Assembly: GCA_964035575.1 (NCBI GenBank)
Contig: OZ037839.1
Span: 1,957,187 to 2,021,186, forward strand
Origin: Rhynchopus sp. YZ270_cl-10
Taxonomy: Eukaryota > Euglenozoa > Diplonemea > Diplonemida > Diplonemidae
Reading direction: 5' to 3'
DNA length: 64,000 nucleotides
Numbering within the stretch: position 1 is the stretch's first letter; the number at the start of each line of letters is the position of its first letter. A model generated the notes under the pieces. The model saw only the letters and a list, made by a program, of their open reading frames with translations. It searched no databases and was not told where the DNA came from. Positions 33,701-41,029 of the stretch are shown one piece after another. Position numbers and translations under genes: made by a program.

Positions 33701-34593
33701 TCCCAGACGGGAATGCCGAGGACGTGATGTCACCGGAGCCCGCAACGATGGCAGGTAAGCGGATACGTGCGGGAAATGGGTCCAGTGAGGTTGAGGAGCT
33801 GAGCCCGCGCCGCAGGAGGAGGAGGGCTGACACCATCCGTGGAAAGCCGGGGGTAGTCGTAGAAGTCGCCGAAGCACGGAACCGGTCGCGGTCAGCACCG
33901 CCCAGGGACACATCGCCGACTGCGGACGTTGCTGGCGCCGGTGATGTGGAGGTAGTGGTGGCGTCCCCGAAGAAGAAGAAGAAACGCAGGAACATTGTGG
34001 CCGCTGAGAAACGACGGGAGGCACTACGGGCAGCACAGGAAGAAGCGGCGGCAAAGAAGGAGAGACGTGCTGCAGCAGTGCAGGCACAACGTGAGCAGGA
34101 GCAAGGGGAGAACGCCGGCGCAGGGACCCCCGCACCCACGACACCAGACGCCGAGGCACGGATGGACGACGCCGACATGGCACTGCCGGTGCAGACATCG
34201 CCAGACTGTGCGGCTGTCGAGGAGGACGCGGAGACCTCGCCAGCTCCCAGAGTGCCGGTGGCGCCACCTGCCGTGACCCTGGCGGGCAAGCGGGAAGACC
34301 GCAGTGAGTCCGGTGAGACGGTGGCGCTGCTGAGTCCGCCGCGCAGGATGCGGACGGAAGTCCCCGCAAAAGAGCAGGCGGAGGGGAACGAGAAGAACGA
34401 GGAGTCGTACGGGAACGCAGTGCTGGAGGCTGGCGACTCCATGGAGTACTGCGAGGAGGGAGGCAACGGCGCAGCCATCCCGGTGACTGTCGTGAAGGTA
34501 GCGGGGGACGTCATCGAGATCGCGTTTCGTCCCGTCCAGGGACTAGACAACAGGTTGGTAGGCCGCAACACCCTGCGCGATGTGGGGCGGTGA
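30736..34593 (+). CDS. LINE ORF1 protein with OTU cysteine protease domain, 1285 aa
   Basis: The first ATG after the ribozyme is at 30736, in frame with the host Ubl ATG at 30406. Residues about 31-150 are an OTU domain: GNGDCQFKAV holds the catalytic Asp-Cys (C35), the WGDHLTLKALAEVL helix follows, and CHYLCVLP supplies the His (H145). OTU enzymes cleave ubiquitin chains; here activity is inferred from motifs. A GC-rich middle of unknown fold and a Thr/Pro/Ala linker lead to a charged helix. Then come about 17 tandem 15-residue units of consensus ALRQREEEAKAAAAA, a probable rigid single helix. The C-terminal third has basic clusters (SPRRRRRRAD, SPKKKKKRRN) suited to nucleic-acid binding or nuclear import. 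It ends at a UGA followed by CGG, after which the same frame stays open into ORF2. Confidence 0.8.
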   Translation: MCGGAGGQGGEKGVLQKYLRGFDMRVKDAGGNGDCQFKAVSMAVHGDATAHGGLREMAVGVLEREAENWGEHVDGGPSAYRRYCSAMAKQGSWGDHLTLKALAEVLMREVYAFSVKDGEVRVLKVHPKEKGSGAAVTVAYVDACHYLCVLPTSTGEEAAEDRARKAMVGGALEVTEKPYTVPQPRNDAKAGTEGGFTQGGGKKKTTAALTLLQSEWVGSTLVPWGEVVDKSEGVCLVPQGREVEAEGKIARTPGVTWVGFGSFPKSGGEKMQCPMGKQGNGGKVNGAASTAVYVVGRLRPGRGNGGKKASAAVQLVTVFVTMRPTAGQAQDLVSAGKKMRAEVGCNLNRPPLWQEGKLISSVADVREDVAERCLKQSGKGGVFFRMRREQSEHLPVVWLVDGVGLEEAQGLATRMGGWGVAARYESLGIRVKKEDQERANAALMQEGKAPEGRYVVSGFPSGTSGEAVMESLAGAGWTVTPLRRLEGWRWVVGAKLDPPTWAMDMEGNGKGLLIRKDGHKEGGGRATAPGPGAKQKAKVHTAHASGPTFGARTAPAATAQHNRGTGPDYGWVSWAAHARQAATAPAAAKPPTTTSRTPPPTTTTTTKQRTPKGQPPMTSPAPSPEDAGEKWAELERRMEERLDRLVGERLQTLLQETVASLTAQLREERVEQRKEQQVWMAAMLEQVGKLCSMPKEATAAAREDAAAAAAALRQEEEEAKAAAAAALRQREEEAKAAAAAVLKQREEEVKAAAAAALRQEEEEAKAAAAAALRQREEEAKAAAAAVLKQREEEVKAAAAAALRQREEEAKAAAAAALKQREEEVKAAAAAALRQREEEVKAAAAAVLKQREEEVKAAAAAALRQEEEVAAAAALKQREEEVKAAAAAALRQREEEAKAAAAAALKQREEEVKAAAAAALRQREEEEKAAAAAVLKQREEAAAAAAAVAAENARQREGEAAATTAPTVAVPTAAPTTPEMQMADELLDTLPDGNAEDVMSPEPATMAGKRIRAGNGSSEVEELSPRRRRRRADTIRGKPGVVVEVAEARNRSRSAPPRDTSPTADVAGAGDVEVVVASPKKKKKRRNIVAAEKRREALRAAQEEAAAKKERRAAAVQAQREQEQGENAGAGTPAPTTPDAEARMDDADMALPVQTSPDCAAVEEDAETSPAPRVPVAPPAVTLAGKREDRSESGETVALLSPPRRMRTEVPAKEQAEGNEKNEESYGNAVLEAGDSMEYCEEGGNGAAIPVTVVKVAGDVIEIAFRPVQGLDNRLVGRNTLRDVGR
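32872..33587 (+). repeat. 45-bp coding tandem repeat in ORF1
   Basis: About 17 copies of a 45-bp unit encoding Ala-rich, Glu/Arg-rich 15-residue blocks, some shortened by a few codons. Neighbouring copies alternate between two versions (CCTGAGGCAG and CCTCAAGCAG), a pattern of unequal exchange or slippage in pairs. Confidence 0.9.
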
Positions 34594-34596
34594 CGG
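34591..34596 (+). promoter_or_regulatory. ORF1 stop in UGA-CGG context, possible read-through site
   Basis: ORF1 stops at TGA directly followed by CGG, and ORF2 lies in the same frame with no further stop until after the APE region. ORF2's first in-frame ATG is only at 34720. UGA-CGG is a known leaky context in RNA viruses. Read-through or reinitiation would explain ORF2 expression; either remains inference. Confidence 0.35.
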
Positions 34597-34719
34597 TGTG
34601 GTGCGGTGGAAGGGTACGGCACAGGATTGGCTTCTTCGTGCGTAGTTGGAGAACGAGACGTTTTTGTGAAAACTGTCTCCCCAACAAGGGGTCAGCATCG
34701 TTTGCGCTCTGCGGGCTGT

Positions 34720-36711
34720 ATGCTGTCGGGGACAAGGGGTAAGGGTAGAACGCGAAGGGGGGTGGGGCGAGGGGTCGGACACAGGGTGCGTCGAGGGAGG
34801 CGACGAGGGGCGTTTTTGGGCAGGGGGTCACTGCTGACATGTGGAGACGTGGAGGAGCATCCGGGTCCGTCGACCATGTCGCTTGGCACGGCAAACGTGA
34901 CGTCTCTGAGGGCACACCCTGCGGTGGGGGAGTGGGATGTGGACGTTTGTGCTCTGCAGGAGGTGCGCCTCACAGAAGAAGAGATGAAGGGGGCAGCAAA
35001 CGACGTGAAGGGGTATGGTGCCAAGCAGCTTCTCTTTGGTGCCCCTTGCAGACGAAGCCAGGGATCAGACCCTCTGCGCACGCGCACGCAGAATGGTGGA
35101 GTTGCGATCATGACGTGCGCTGACATACCGACCAGAGCAGTACCGCCACAATGTGCCCAACAAGCGTGGAACGAATGCCGCTTTACGCATGCGCAGGTGG
35201 CATATGGGAGCGGGGGACGTAACATCTCTGTGTTCTCGTTTTATGGTGTGTGTGCTGACAGCGACCGCACGGAGCAACTCCTGACAGGCATCTTTGAAGA
35301 AGCAGCCAGCCTTGGGGACATACCGGTGTTCATTGCCGGAGACTTCAACGTAGAGGCTAACGAAAGTCTAGCCATTCGAGCGGCCATCTCCTCCGGCAAA
35401 TGGGTTGATGCGGCAGATACCTACGCACAGCAGTTGGGTAAGGCAGCAGAGAACACATGCTATACCTCCACATCGTCTGGCAGACGTATCGACTTGGTGC
35501 TGGCGAACCACGTGGCTGCCCCCGCGATCTCCAAAGTGGTGGTCTGGAAAGAGAGCTGCCTCCCGGTACACAGACCGGTGGTGTTGACGTTAGACCTGAC
35601 GCGATACGAGCAGAAGGCACCGCAGGCACGCCCTCCCCTTTCTTTGATCGGCGACGACTGGACGAAATGGCCGGCGAAGAAGGAGAAGGAGCTTGCAGCG
35701 AAGGTGATGCAGGAGAACGCTGCCCCTGAAGCCGACCTGACGAAGATGTCGGTTGAAGATCGCTGGGCACGCTTCTGCAAGATTGCGGAGGACTACCTGC
35801 TGAAGAGAGGTGCTGCAGACTCAGACCCGAAGCAACAACGCCACAGGGGGAGAGGGGAGGTGCAACCCGACGTTCTCCGACATCGGACGGCCCGCATGGA
35901 CTGCGACACGCCGGATGCTGTGAACCTGGAGACGGCTCAACTGCAGAAGACATGTCGTCAGATGGAGCAGCTCATTGGTGATCGGAGGAAGCGCTTCGGT
36001 CAGCCATCTGCAGAATCGTTGAACGAACGGCAGCTGTGGGCGAAAATCCGCAAGAAGAAGCATCTACTGAAGAGTGACACCTGGGACCTCGACCTTCCTG
36101 GGATAGAGGCGTTGTGTGGGCTCCTTGGCTGCTTGAAGAAGAGGGGTTTTGTCCTGCTGGAGCAACGGCGTCGGGCCCGCATCAAGGAATGGCGCCGCAC
36201 AATGAAAGAACACATGAAGGAGAACCCAGCGAAGGTGTTCTCGTTCCTGCGGAAGGCTACGTCGTCACACACCACGTTCCTGAAACGGGAGGACGGCACG
36301 GTTACAGCTAACCTCCAGGAGATGGATGAACTGCTCATGGATGACCGTGCTTGGGGTGGGGTGTTCCGGATGTACGACGATTCCGAAGAACCTGCGTGGA
36401 CGACGTTCTTTGATAGGTTCAAGGAACACATTCCTGAAGGGACCCCTTGTGTATGCGAACCCCTGACCGCCGACGACCTCCGTACGACCATCGGCAAGAT
36501 GAAGCGGAAAAAGGCGGCAGGCCTCGATGGGTGGAGGGTGGAGGAGCTGAAGGAACTGCCTTTGACACTGCTGGAGGAACTCGCGCGCTGCCTGAACCTG
36601 ATCGAGGATACTGGGAACTGGCCCAGGGTGATTGCGAGGGCGTTGGTGGTGCTCATCCCCAAAGGAGAAGGCGAGGAGCCCCTGAGCGACCCATTACCAT
36701 CACCAGTGTGA
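34720..36711 (+). CDS. LINE ORF2, first part: 2A-like peptide, APE endonuclease, RT N-terminus
   Basis: ORF2 carries the enzymes for target-primed reverse transcription. From the ATG at 34720 an Arg/Gly-rich leader leads to CGDVEEHPGP (34840-34869), a 2A-like ribosome-skipping motif with His in place of the usual Asn. The APE endonuclease follows at once: NVTSLRAH, the ALQEVRL catalytic Glu, GGVAIMT, the FIAGDFNVE catalytic motif, RRIDLVLAN and VHRPVV (in place of SDHRPV). After a long charged linker the RT domain begins (KMKRKKAAGLDGWRVEEL, ARALVVLIPKG). At about 36675-36690 the frame is lost; RT continues one base back (-1) at 36687. This is either a 1-base deletion or, less likely, a programmed shift. 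The same frame is open back to the ORF1 stop at 34593. Confidence 0.85.
   Translation: MLSGTRGKGRTRRGVGRGVGHRVRRGRRRGAFLGRGSLLTCGDVEEHPGPSTMSLGTANVTSLRAHPAVGEWDVDVCALQEVRLTEEEMKGAANDVKGYGAKQLLFGAPCRRSQGSDPLRTRTQNGGVAIMTCADIPTRAVPPQCAQQAWNECRFTHAQVAYGSGGRNISVFSFYGVCADSDRTEQLLTGIFEEAASLGDIPVFIAGDFNVEANESLAIRAAISSGKWVDAADTYAQQLGKAAENTCYTSTSSGRRIDLVLANHVAAPAISKVVVWKESCLPVHRPVVLTLDLTRYEQKAPQARPPLSLIGDDWTKWPAKKEKELAAKVMQENAAPEADLTKMSVEDRWARFCKIAEDYLLKRGAADSDPKQQRHRGRGEVQPDVLRHRTARMDCDTPDAVNLETAQLQKTCRQMEQLIGDRRKRFGQPSAESLNERQLWAKIRKKKHLLKSDTWDLDLPGIEALCGLLGCLKKRGFVLLEQRRRARIKEWRRTMKEHMKENPAKVFSFLRKATSSHTTFLKREDGTVTANLQEMDELLMDDRAWGGVFRMYDDSEEPAWTTFFDRFKEHIPEGTPCVCEPLTADDLRTTIGKMKRKKAAGLDGWRVEELKELPLTLLEELARCLNLIEDTGNWPRVIARALVVLIPKGEGEEPLSDPLPSPV
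34846..34869 (+). other. 2A-like motif DVEEHPGP
   Basis: The encoded CGDVEEHPGP matches the D-(V/I)-E-x-N-P-G-P core of 2A peptides except Asn to His. It lies just upstream of the APE domain, as in the trypanosome L1Tc/ingi and sea-urchin LINEs known to use 2A. If active it would release the basic leader, or ORF1 after read-through, from the enzyme part. Confidence 0.7.
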
Positions 36712-38612
36712 TGTACAGGTTATGGGCGGCGACTCGACTCCGCAAAGTGGCGACGTGGCAGGAATCCTGGATTCACGAGCGGCAACACGGCTTCCGGAAC
36801 AAACACGGAACCGAAGACCTGCTGTGGTTTCTCTGTGCGAAGATGGAGGAGGCTCTGATAGACGACACACCTATCTATCTAGCCTCCTTCGACTATCAGA
36901 AGTGCTTTGACCGTGTTCCCCAAGAGATCATGTTCCAGCTCGTCGAACGGTTGGGTCTTCCCGACAACATGATGCGCCCCATCCGGGGTATATACAAGAA
37001 GCTGGGGAGGCGTTTCAAACTTCCGGCAGGTCTTGGCAAAGAATGGTTTGCGACGAATGGTATCCTCCAAGGATGCCCACTGAGCGTAATCTTCCTGAAT
37101 GCGCTGGTGGCGGTGTGGATGAACGGGGTGGAGAAGGAAACGGGCACGCAGGGGCTGGCGTATGCTGACGACACCAACCTCCTGACGAAGACCCTCGACC
37201 AGCTGCGAGCGGGTGTCGCCTTCACCGGACACTTTGCAGACTTGACGGGACAACGCGTCCACGCGGGGAAAAGCACGTGGCAGAGCAACCGTCCTGATGA
37301 AGAGGAAACTGTGCAGATGAACGGCGCGGATCTTACTCGCGTCGAGAAGTCGGAGTGCCTGGGGGCGACGGTGCAGGCCCGACAGGCTGGGACGCCCACG
37401 CTCCCGACGAAGCTGGAAGACATCATCGACGCATGCGGACCGCTAGCAGGTAAGGTGGGATGCCTCCCGCTGACTCAAGGTGAGAAAGCAGGCATCATGC
37501 AGGCTGCAGTGATGTCGAAATCTGTGTACGGTATCACGGTGCAGGACCCACCTGGGAAATACGTGAACAGTCTTGCAACTGCAGTGGAGAAAGGGGTCCA
37601 CGGCGTGAACAAGATGAACCGAAGAAGCGTACCGGTCATGCTGAATGTCTTCGAGAAAGGCCATCTGCTCGACCCCTCGGTGGCATTCGACTACAGAAGG
37701 ATCATGACGTGGGCGGCGATGATACGCAAATCGGATGAGATCTGTTTGCTGGTCGAAAAGTGCAGGTCACGTGCGAAAGCGAAGCAGGCGAAGACTGGAG
37801 GACCCATCGGGTTGATTGCGCGAGCCCTCAGCCGCCTTGCGTGGTCATGGATAGACACGACAAAAGTGAAAACGCACGATGGGAGCATCGTTGATGTGAA
37901 GACAGTAAGCTTGGGTAGACTGGGCCACGTTGTGCGAGAACGGATGTTCTTCATTCGACTCTCCCGTACGAAGACGACTGCGAAGGCCAATGGCAAAGGC
38001 AGAGCTAACCTGAAGGGTATTGAAGCGGGGGTGGATAAGGAGAAAACCCTTGCTCTCACTCGAAGCAAAACTTTGACGGATTACGAGGCGGGGACGCTAC
38101 GACACATTGTAGCTGACGGTGCGATAACGGGGGTGCGACTTGCGAGAGCGCGCATACGGGACTCGGCCATCTGCGTGCACTGCGAAGCGGGGGTGGACGA
38201 AAATCACAAACACTTGTGGTGGGAATGTGAAGCATGGAGTAGCATTCGTGCGGAGTACCCCTTGCTGTTGGACATTGACAGAACGACCTGGCCAAACTGT
38301 CTCGCTATCTGCGGCATGTGCACACCGGACACACCTTTGGAATGCGCCCGTGTTGCAGACCTGCAGAAGATGATGGTGCGCATCCTCATCGCACGCTCCA
38401 AGTGGAGCAGACCGGAAGCGACGAACCCGCGACTGCAAGAAGACCGATACCCGTGGACGTGGGCGCCGGAGTTGGACACGACGACGCAACACGCGAACAG
38501 TTTGTCCCCACTACACCCCCCTGAAAAGGAGGTGGCCGTATGGACGTGCGCTGCTGCTGGCGTTTGCCTCCTGGTTGGGTGGTTTACAATGGAGCGACGA
38601 AGCTGGACGTGA
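36687..38612 (+). CDS. LINE ORF2, second part: reverse transcriptase palm/thumb and zinc knuckle
   Basis: This segment continues the RT in the frame one base behind the first part. It begins RPITITSVMYRLW (RT motif 2 region). It then has DYQKCFDRVP (motif A), GILQGCPLSVIFLNAL (motif B) and GLAYADDTNLL (catalytic YADD), followed by the thumb. Near the end AICVHCEAGVDENHKHLWWE plus a following Cys is a C-x2-C...H...C finger typical of LINE C-termini. The catalytic Asp residues are all present. At about 38560-38580 the sensible frame shifts again by +1 into 38575-39597, so the two shifts compensate. Earlier codons in this frame before 36687 are out of phase and not part of the protein. Confidence 0.85.
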   Translation, partial: RPITITSVMYRLWAATRLRKVATWQESWIHERQHGFRNKHGTEDLLWFLCAKMEEALIDDTPIYLASFDYQKCFDRVPQEIMFQLVERLGLPDNMMRPIRGIYKKLGRRFKLPAGLGKEWFATNGILQGCPLSVIFLNALVAVWMNGVEKETGTQGLAYADDTNLLTKTLDQLRAGVAFTGHFADLTGQRVHAGKSTWQSNRPDEEETVQMNGADLTRVEKSECLGATVQARQAGTPTLPTKLEDIIDACGPLAGKVGCLPLTQGEKAGIMQAAVMSKSVYGITVQDPPGKYVNSLATAVEKGVHGVNKMNRRSVPVMLNVFEKGHLLDPSVAFDYRRIMTWAAMIRKSDEICLLVEKCRSRAKAKQAKTGGPIGLIARALSRLAWSWIDTTKVKTHDGSIVDVKTVSLGRLGHVVRERMFFIRLSRTKTTAKANGKGRANLKGIEAGVDKEKTLALTRSKTLTDYEAGTLRHIVADGAITGVRLARARIRDSAICVHCEAGVDENHKHLWWECEAWSSIRAEYPLLLDIDRTTWPNCLAICGMCTPDTPLECARVADLQKMMVRILIARSKWSRPEATNPRLQEDRYPWTWAPELDTTTQHANSLSPLHPPEKEVAVWTCAAAGVCLLVGWFTMERRSWT

Positions 38613-39597
38613 AGTCTCCCACATGGAGCTGCTCATCGACTTCGAGGTTGCCACAGGGATGGACATCCGACCTGGGGACAAGACCGGCAGAATAGCGCCG
38701 AAGCTGAAGCAGCCGAGGGATGGGACTGGGGAAGAAGTCAACAATGGGGGGGAAGACGACGGGAGTGAGGAAGACGACGATGATGACGACGTGGTGCCAG
38801 TAGCGCTGGCCCACAGAGAAATGGCGAAGACGACCACCTTTGGGCATATGTTGGCTTCACTCAGAACCTTTTCGGAGAGCTCTCTCCATCCGGGGAAGGT
38901 GAAGGTAACGCATGTTCTCGCTTCGTTTGGGGCGAACGCCATCACAGGCATCGACCGCCGTCCTATCTTTGCCGGCGGAGAAGAAACGTTGAAGGCATTG
39001 CGTGCGCTATACGATGCTGGTGTGGCGTACCGTCTGCAACGCAGCTCCGAAGGCATGTCTGAGGCGGAGCTCCGTGGTGGCGATAGAGCGAGAGGTACAT
39101 GGATGGGGGAGTATTCTGCTGAGACGGCGTACCCCTCCACAGAAGTTAGGGGCAGGAGGGCACTACCATTCATCCAGCGGGCTGAACAGGAGACATCTGC
39201 GCATGCTCGCTACCGGCACCATGAGCACGTGCGTCCAGGGGACGCACCCGTGAAGGCACCTGAAGGAGCGGTTCCGATCTTCCAGTTTGCGATATGTGTG
39301 CTGCACCGGAAGACGAAGTGTGATGCCTGCTCGAAGAACGCCCAGGCAGACCTGATGCATTGCTGCTTTGCGCACCACTCCAACGACGACGGGTTACCGA
39401 TCCGACACGAAGCATGCACTAAGCATAGACTCTCGAGGTGCGGGAACTGTGTGCAAGAGAAGAGTACGCTGGATCACTGCTGCCGCCGCCACCACGACAC
39501 CTCGAAGGGGCGACAGACGACGCTGGGAGGCTTCTTCAAGAAGAAGCAGACGAAGCAGAAGGATGGGCACAGCAGGGGCGGTGATGGACTTATGTAA
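38575..39597 (+). CDS. LINE ORF2, C-terminal part: Cys/His-rich domain and PIP box
   Basis: The segment has no ATG of its own at the start and reads as the continuation of ORF2 after a +1 change. It starts GGLQWSDEAGREVSHMELLI, resembling the post-RT domain of many LINEs in which an L-x-DFE-x-ATG motif recurs (here LLIDFEVATG). An acidic Asp/Glu run follows, then a Cys/His cluster (residues roughly 240-310: KCDACSK, HCCFAHH, RCGNCVQ, DHCCRRHH) that should bind two or more zinc ions. The final residues include QTTLGGFFKKK, a textbook PCNA-interacting PIP box. Human L1 ORF2p also binds PCNA, so a role in joining the replication machinery is plausible. Stop TAA at 39595. Confidence 0.75.
   Translation: MGGLQWSDEAGREVSHMELLIDFEVATGMDIRPGDKTGRIAPKLKQPRDGTGEEVNNGGEDDGSEEDDDDDDVVPVALAHREMAKTTTFGHMLASLRTFSESSLHPGKVKVTHVLASFGANAITGIDRRPIFAGGEETLKALRALYDAGVAYRLQRSSEGMSEAELRGGDRARGTWMGEYSAETAYPSTEVRGRRALPFIQRAEQETSAHARYRHHEHVRPGDAPVKAPEGAVPIFQFAICVLHRKTKCDACSKNAQADLMHCCFAHHSNDDGLPIRHEACTKHRLSRCGNCVQEKSTLDHCCRRHHDTSKGRQTTLGGFFKKKQTKQKDGHSRGGDGLM
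39514..39537 (+). other. PIP-box (PCNA-binding) motif QTTLGGFF
   Basis: Matches Q-x-x-(I/L/M)-x-x-(F/Y)-(F/Y) exactly and is followed by basic residues, as in strong PIP boxes. It is placed 23 residues from the end of the protein. Confidence 0.65.
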
Positions 39598-39666
39598 CAT
39601 CACCTCCACGATGTATTGTATCACCTATCTCGGATAGGGGTGCATGCATCGAAAACGGGCCCCCAC
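39598..39666 (+). other. LINE 3' tail with small hairpins and no poly(A)
   Basis: Two short stem-loops can form (ACATC...GATGT at 39598-39615 and CACCTATC...GATAGGGGTG at 39625-39644). The end is AAAACGGGCCCCCAC and then the target duplication. Absence of a poly(A) tail or simple repeat suggests recognition of 3' RNA structure by the RT. Confidence 0.5.
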
Positions 39667-39685
39667 CCTGACGAAAGTGAAGAAG
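39667..39685 (+). repeat. Target-site duplication, right copy
   Basis: Identical 19-mer to 30597-30615, followed by the host LRR gene sequence TACGCAGCCCGAGC. Confidence 0.9.
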
Positions 39686-40385
39686 TACGCAGCCCGAGCA
39701 GAGCTTCATGCGTTGGGTGAGACGGACATCACTGCAGAGCGGTTGGAGGAGGTGGAGGATCCTGAGGTGGCGTGTTTGCTTCTGCAGGCGGAGGTTGCGA
39801 CTCTCATTCCGGATGACTTCTTGTCGAGTTCATCATTAACGAGACTTGATCTGAGCTCTGTGTCGTGTGTGACGGAGGTTGGTGATAGGTTTCTGTACAG
39901 TTGTACAACGTTGACAAGCATCGACCTGTCAGGGTTGAGCAATGTGACGCGCATCGGTAGCTGCTTTCTCTCCGACTGCGAAGGTTTAACGACTCTGGAT
40001 CTTTCGCCACTCAGCAACGTGACTGACGTCGGTGAATGCTTTCTCAGCAGCTGCAAAGGCTTAACCACTCTGGATATTTCGCCACTCAGCAACTTGACAG
40101 AAATCGATGGCTGCTTTCTCAGCAGCTGCAAAGGTTTAACCACTCTGGATCTTTCGCCACTCAGCAACTTGACGCGCATCGGTTACTACTTTCTCGACGG
40201 CTGCGAAGGTTTAACCACTCTGGATCTTTCACCACTCAGCAACTTGACGCGCATCGGTAGCTACTTTCTCTCCAACTGCGAAGGTTTAACCACTCTGGAT
40301 CTTGCGCCACTCAGCAACTTGACGCGCATCGGTGACTACTTTCTCTACGGCTGCGAAGGTTTAACCACTCTGGATCTTTCACCAC

Positions 40386-40686
40386 TCCCGCCGTTTACCC
40401 GTGCTTGACCTGATCTCTCAGCGTTGACATTCAGGGCACTGGGCAGAAGTCACATGCCACTCGCCACCGCTGTGATGAAGCGACATGCTGTGGTTTAATT
40501 AACCAGTGGGATTCCTCTTGTTCGTAACAGTTCCAAGTTGGTACTTCATTGTAGACGCGTCCGAGGGCAGTGTTAGCCGAGAATCAGAGGCCGCAGTTGC
40601 ACCCGAGATCGCGACCGCAGCCACATCAACCCTATACTAACGCGAACCCTCTAGCAATCTACACGTACCCTCGGATCCAATCCTTT

Positions 40687-40732
<46 letters not shown>

Positions 40733-40831
40733 TTCTGTCGGCCACAGGCTTTTAGCCTAGGAGACCTATTGCGGTTAACGGTACGGCCTGATGCAAGAGA
40801 AAGCCATCTCCCCTGTTTTTTCCATGCTCTG
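40386..40831 (-). rRNA. Antisense fragment of LSU (28S) rRNA inserted in the LRR gene
   Basis: On the - strand the sequence contains highly conserved LSU blocks in the correct order: GTAAGGGAAGTCGGCAAACT, AGATCCGTAACTTCGGGAAA, AGGATTGG, then, after a variable stretch, ACTTCTGCCCAGTGCCCTGA, ATGTCAA and CACGGGTAAACGGCGGGAG. This is the central LSU region just upstream of the R2 LINE target. One junction shows ACTC microhomology with the host gene. No target duplication is seen and the uninterrupted paralogue lacks it. It is a fragment, not a working rRNA gene. Confidence 0.9.
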
Positions 40832-41029
40832 CAGGTTAAGGTTATTGGCTCGCCCTTTCTTACGAACTGCACTTCGTTGAAGAGTATTCACCTTACCGGC
40901 TGCAGCAGTGCTGTGTCCAACGCAGTAGTGAAGTGCAAGCTGAGCAAGCTTGTGGTTGAAGCACGTCCGAAACGCAGCAGAGACGAATCACCCCAGCAAG
41001 CACACAAACGGCAGAGACACGCACAATGA

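Larger units (their letters stand above)
30615..39666 (+). mobile_element. Full-length OTU-bearing LINE with ribozyme, 2A and APE, 9.05 kb
   Basis: The ends are fixed by the duplicated target and by the uninterrupted paralogue. In order it has a candidate 5' ribozyme (30615-30698), ORF1 (30736-34593), an ORF2 spread over 34720-39597 with two frame changes, and a 69-base 3' tail containing small hairpins and no poly(A). APE endonuclease plus RT plus a CCHC-like C-terminal finger places it with APE-type LINEs, near ingi/L1Tc-like or related protist clades by architecture. The near-perfect target duplication and few breaks indicate a recent insertion. GC content is about 60%, well above the intergenic DNA. 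Confidence 0.9.
30406..41029 (+). pseudogene. Ubl-LRR gene split by a LINE and by an antisense rRNA piece
   Basis: Three segments match the intact paralogue at 47670-49232: the Ubl domain (30406-30615), the linker and LRRs (39667-40387), and the basic C-terminus ending HKRQRHAQ (about 40832-41029). The first gap is filled by the 9-kb LINE, the second by about 445 bp of reverse-oriented LSU rRNA. The upstream and downstream flanks also match those of 47670, so this is a tandem-type duplicate later hit twice. The LRR block has fewer repeats than the paralogue. The host ATG now reads through the Ubl domain straight into LINE ORF1. As an LRR protein it is inactive. Confidence 0.85.

Noticed and set aside
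32574-34622. A 682-codon Ala/Ser/Cys-rich frame opposite LINE ORF1
   Set aside because: Antisense shadow of a GC-rich, repeat-bearing coding region; the + frame has the OTU domain and the sensible composition.
36447-36686. Upstream part of the frame that encodes the RT palm
   Set aside because: Out of phase with the RT N-terminal motifs, which lie in the neighbouring frame; its Arg-rich peptide is a shadow.
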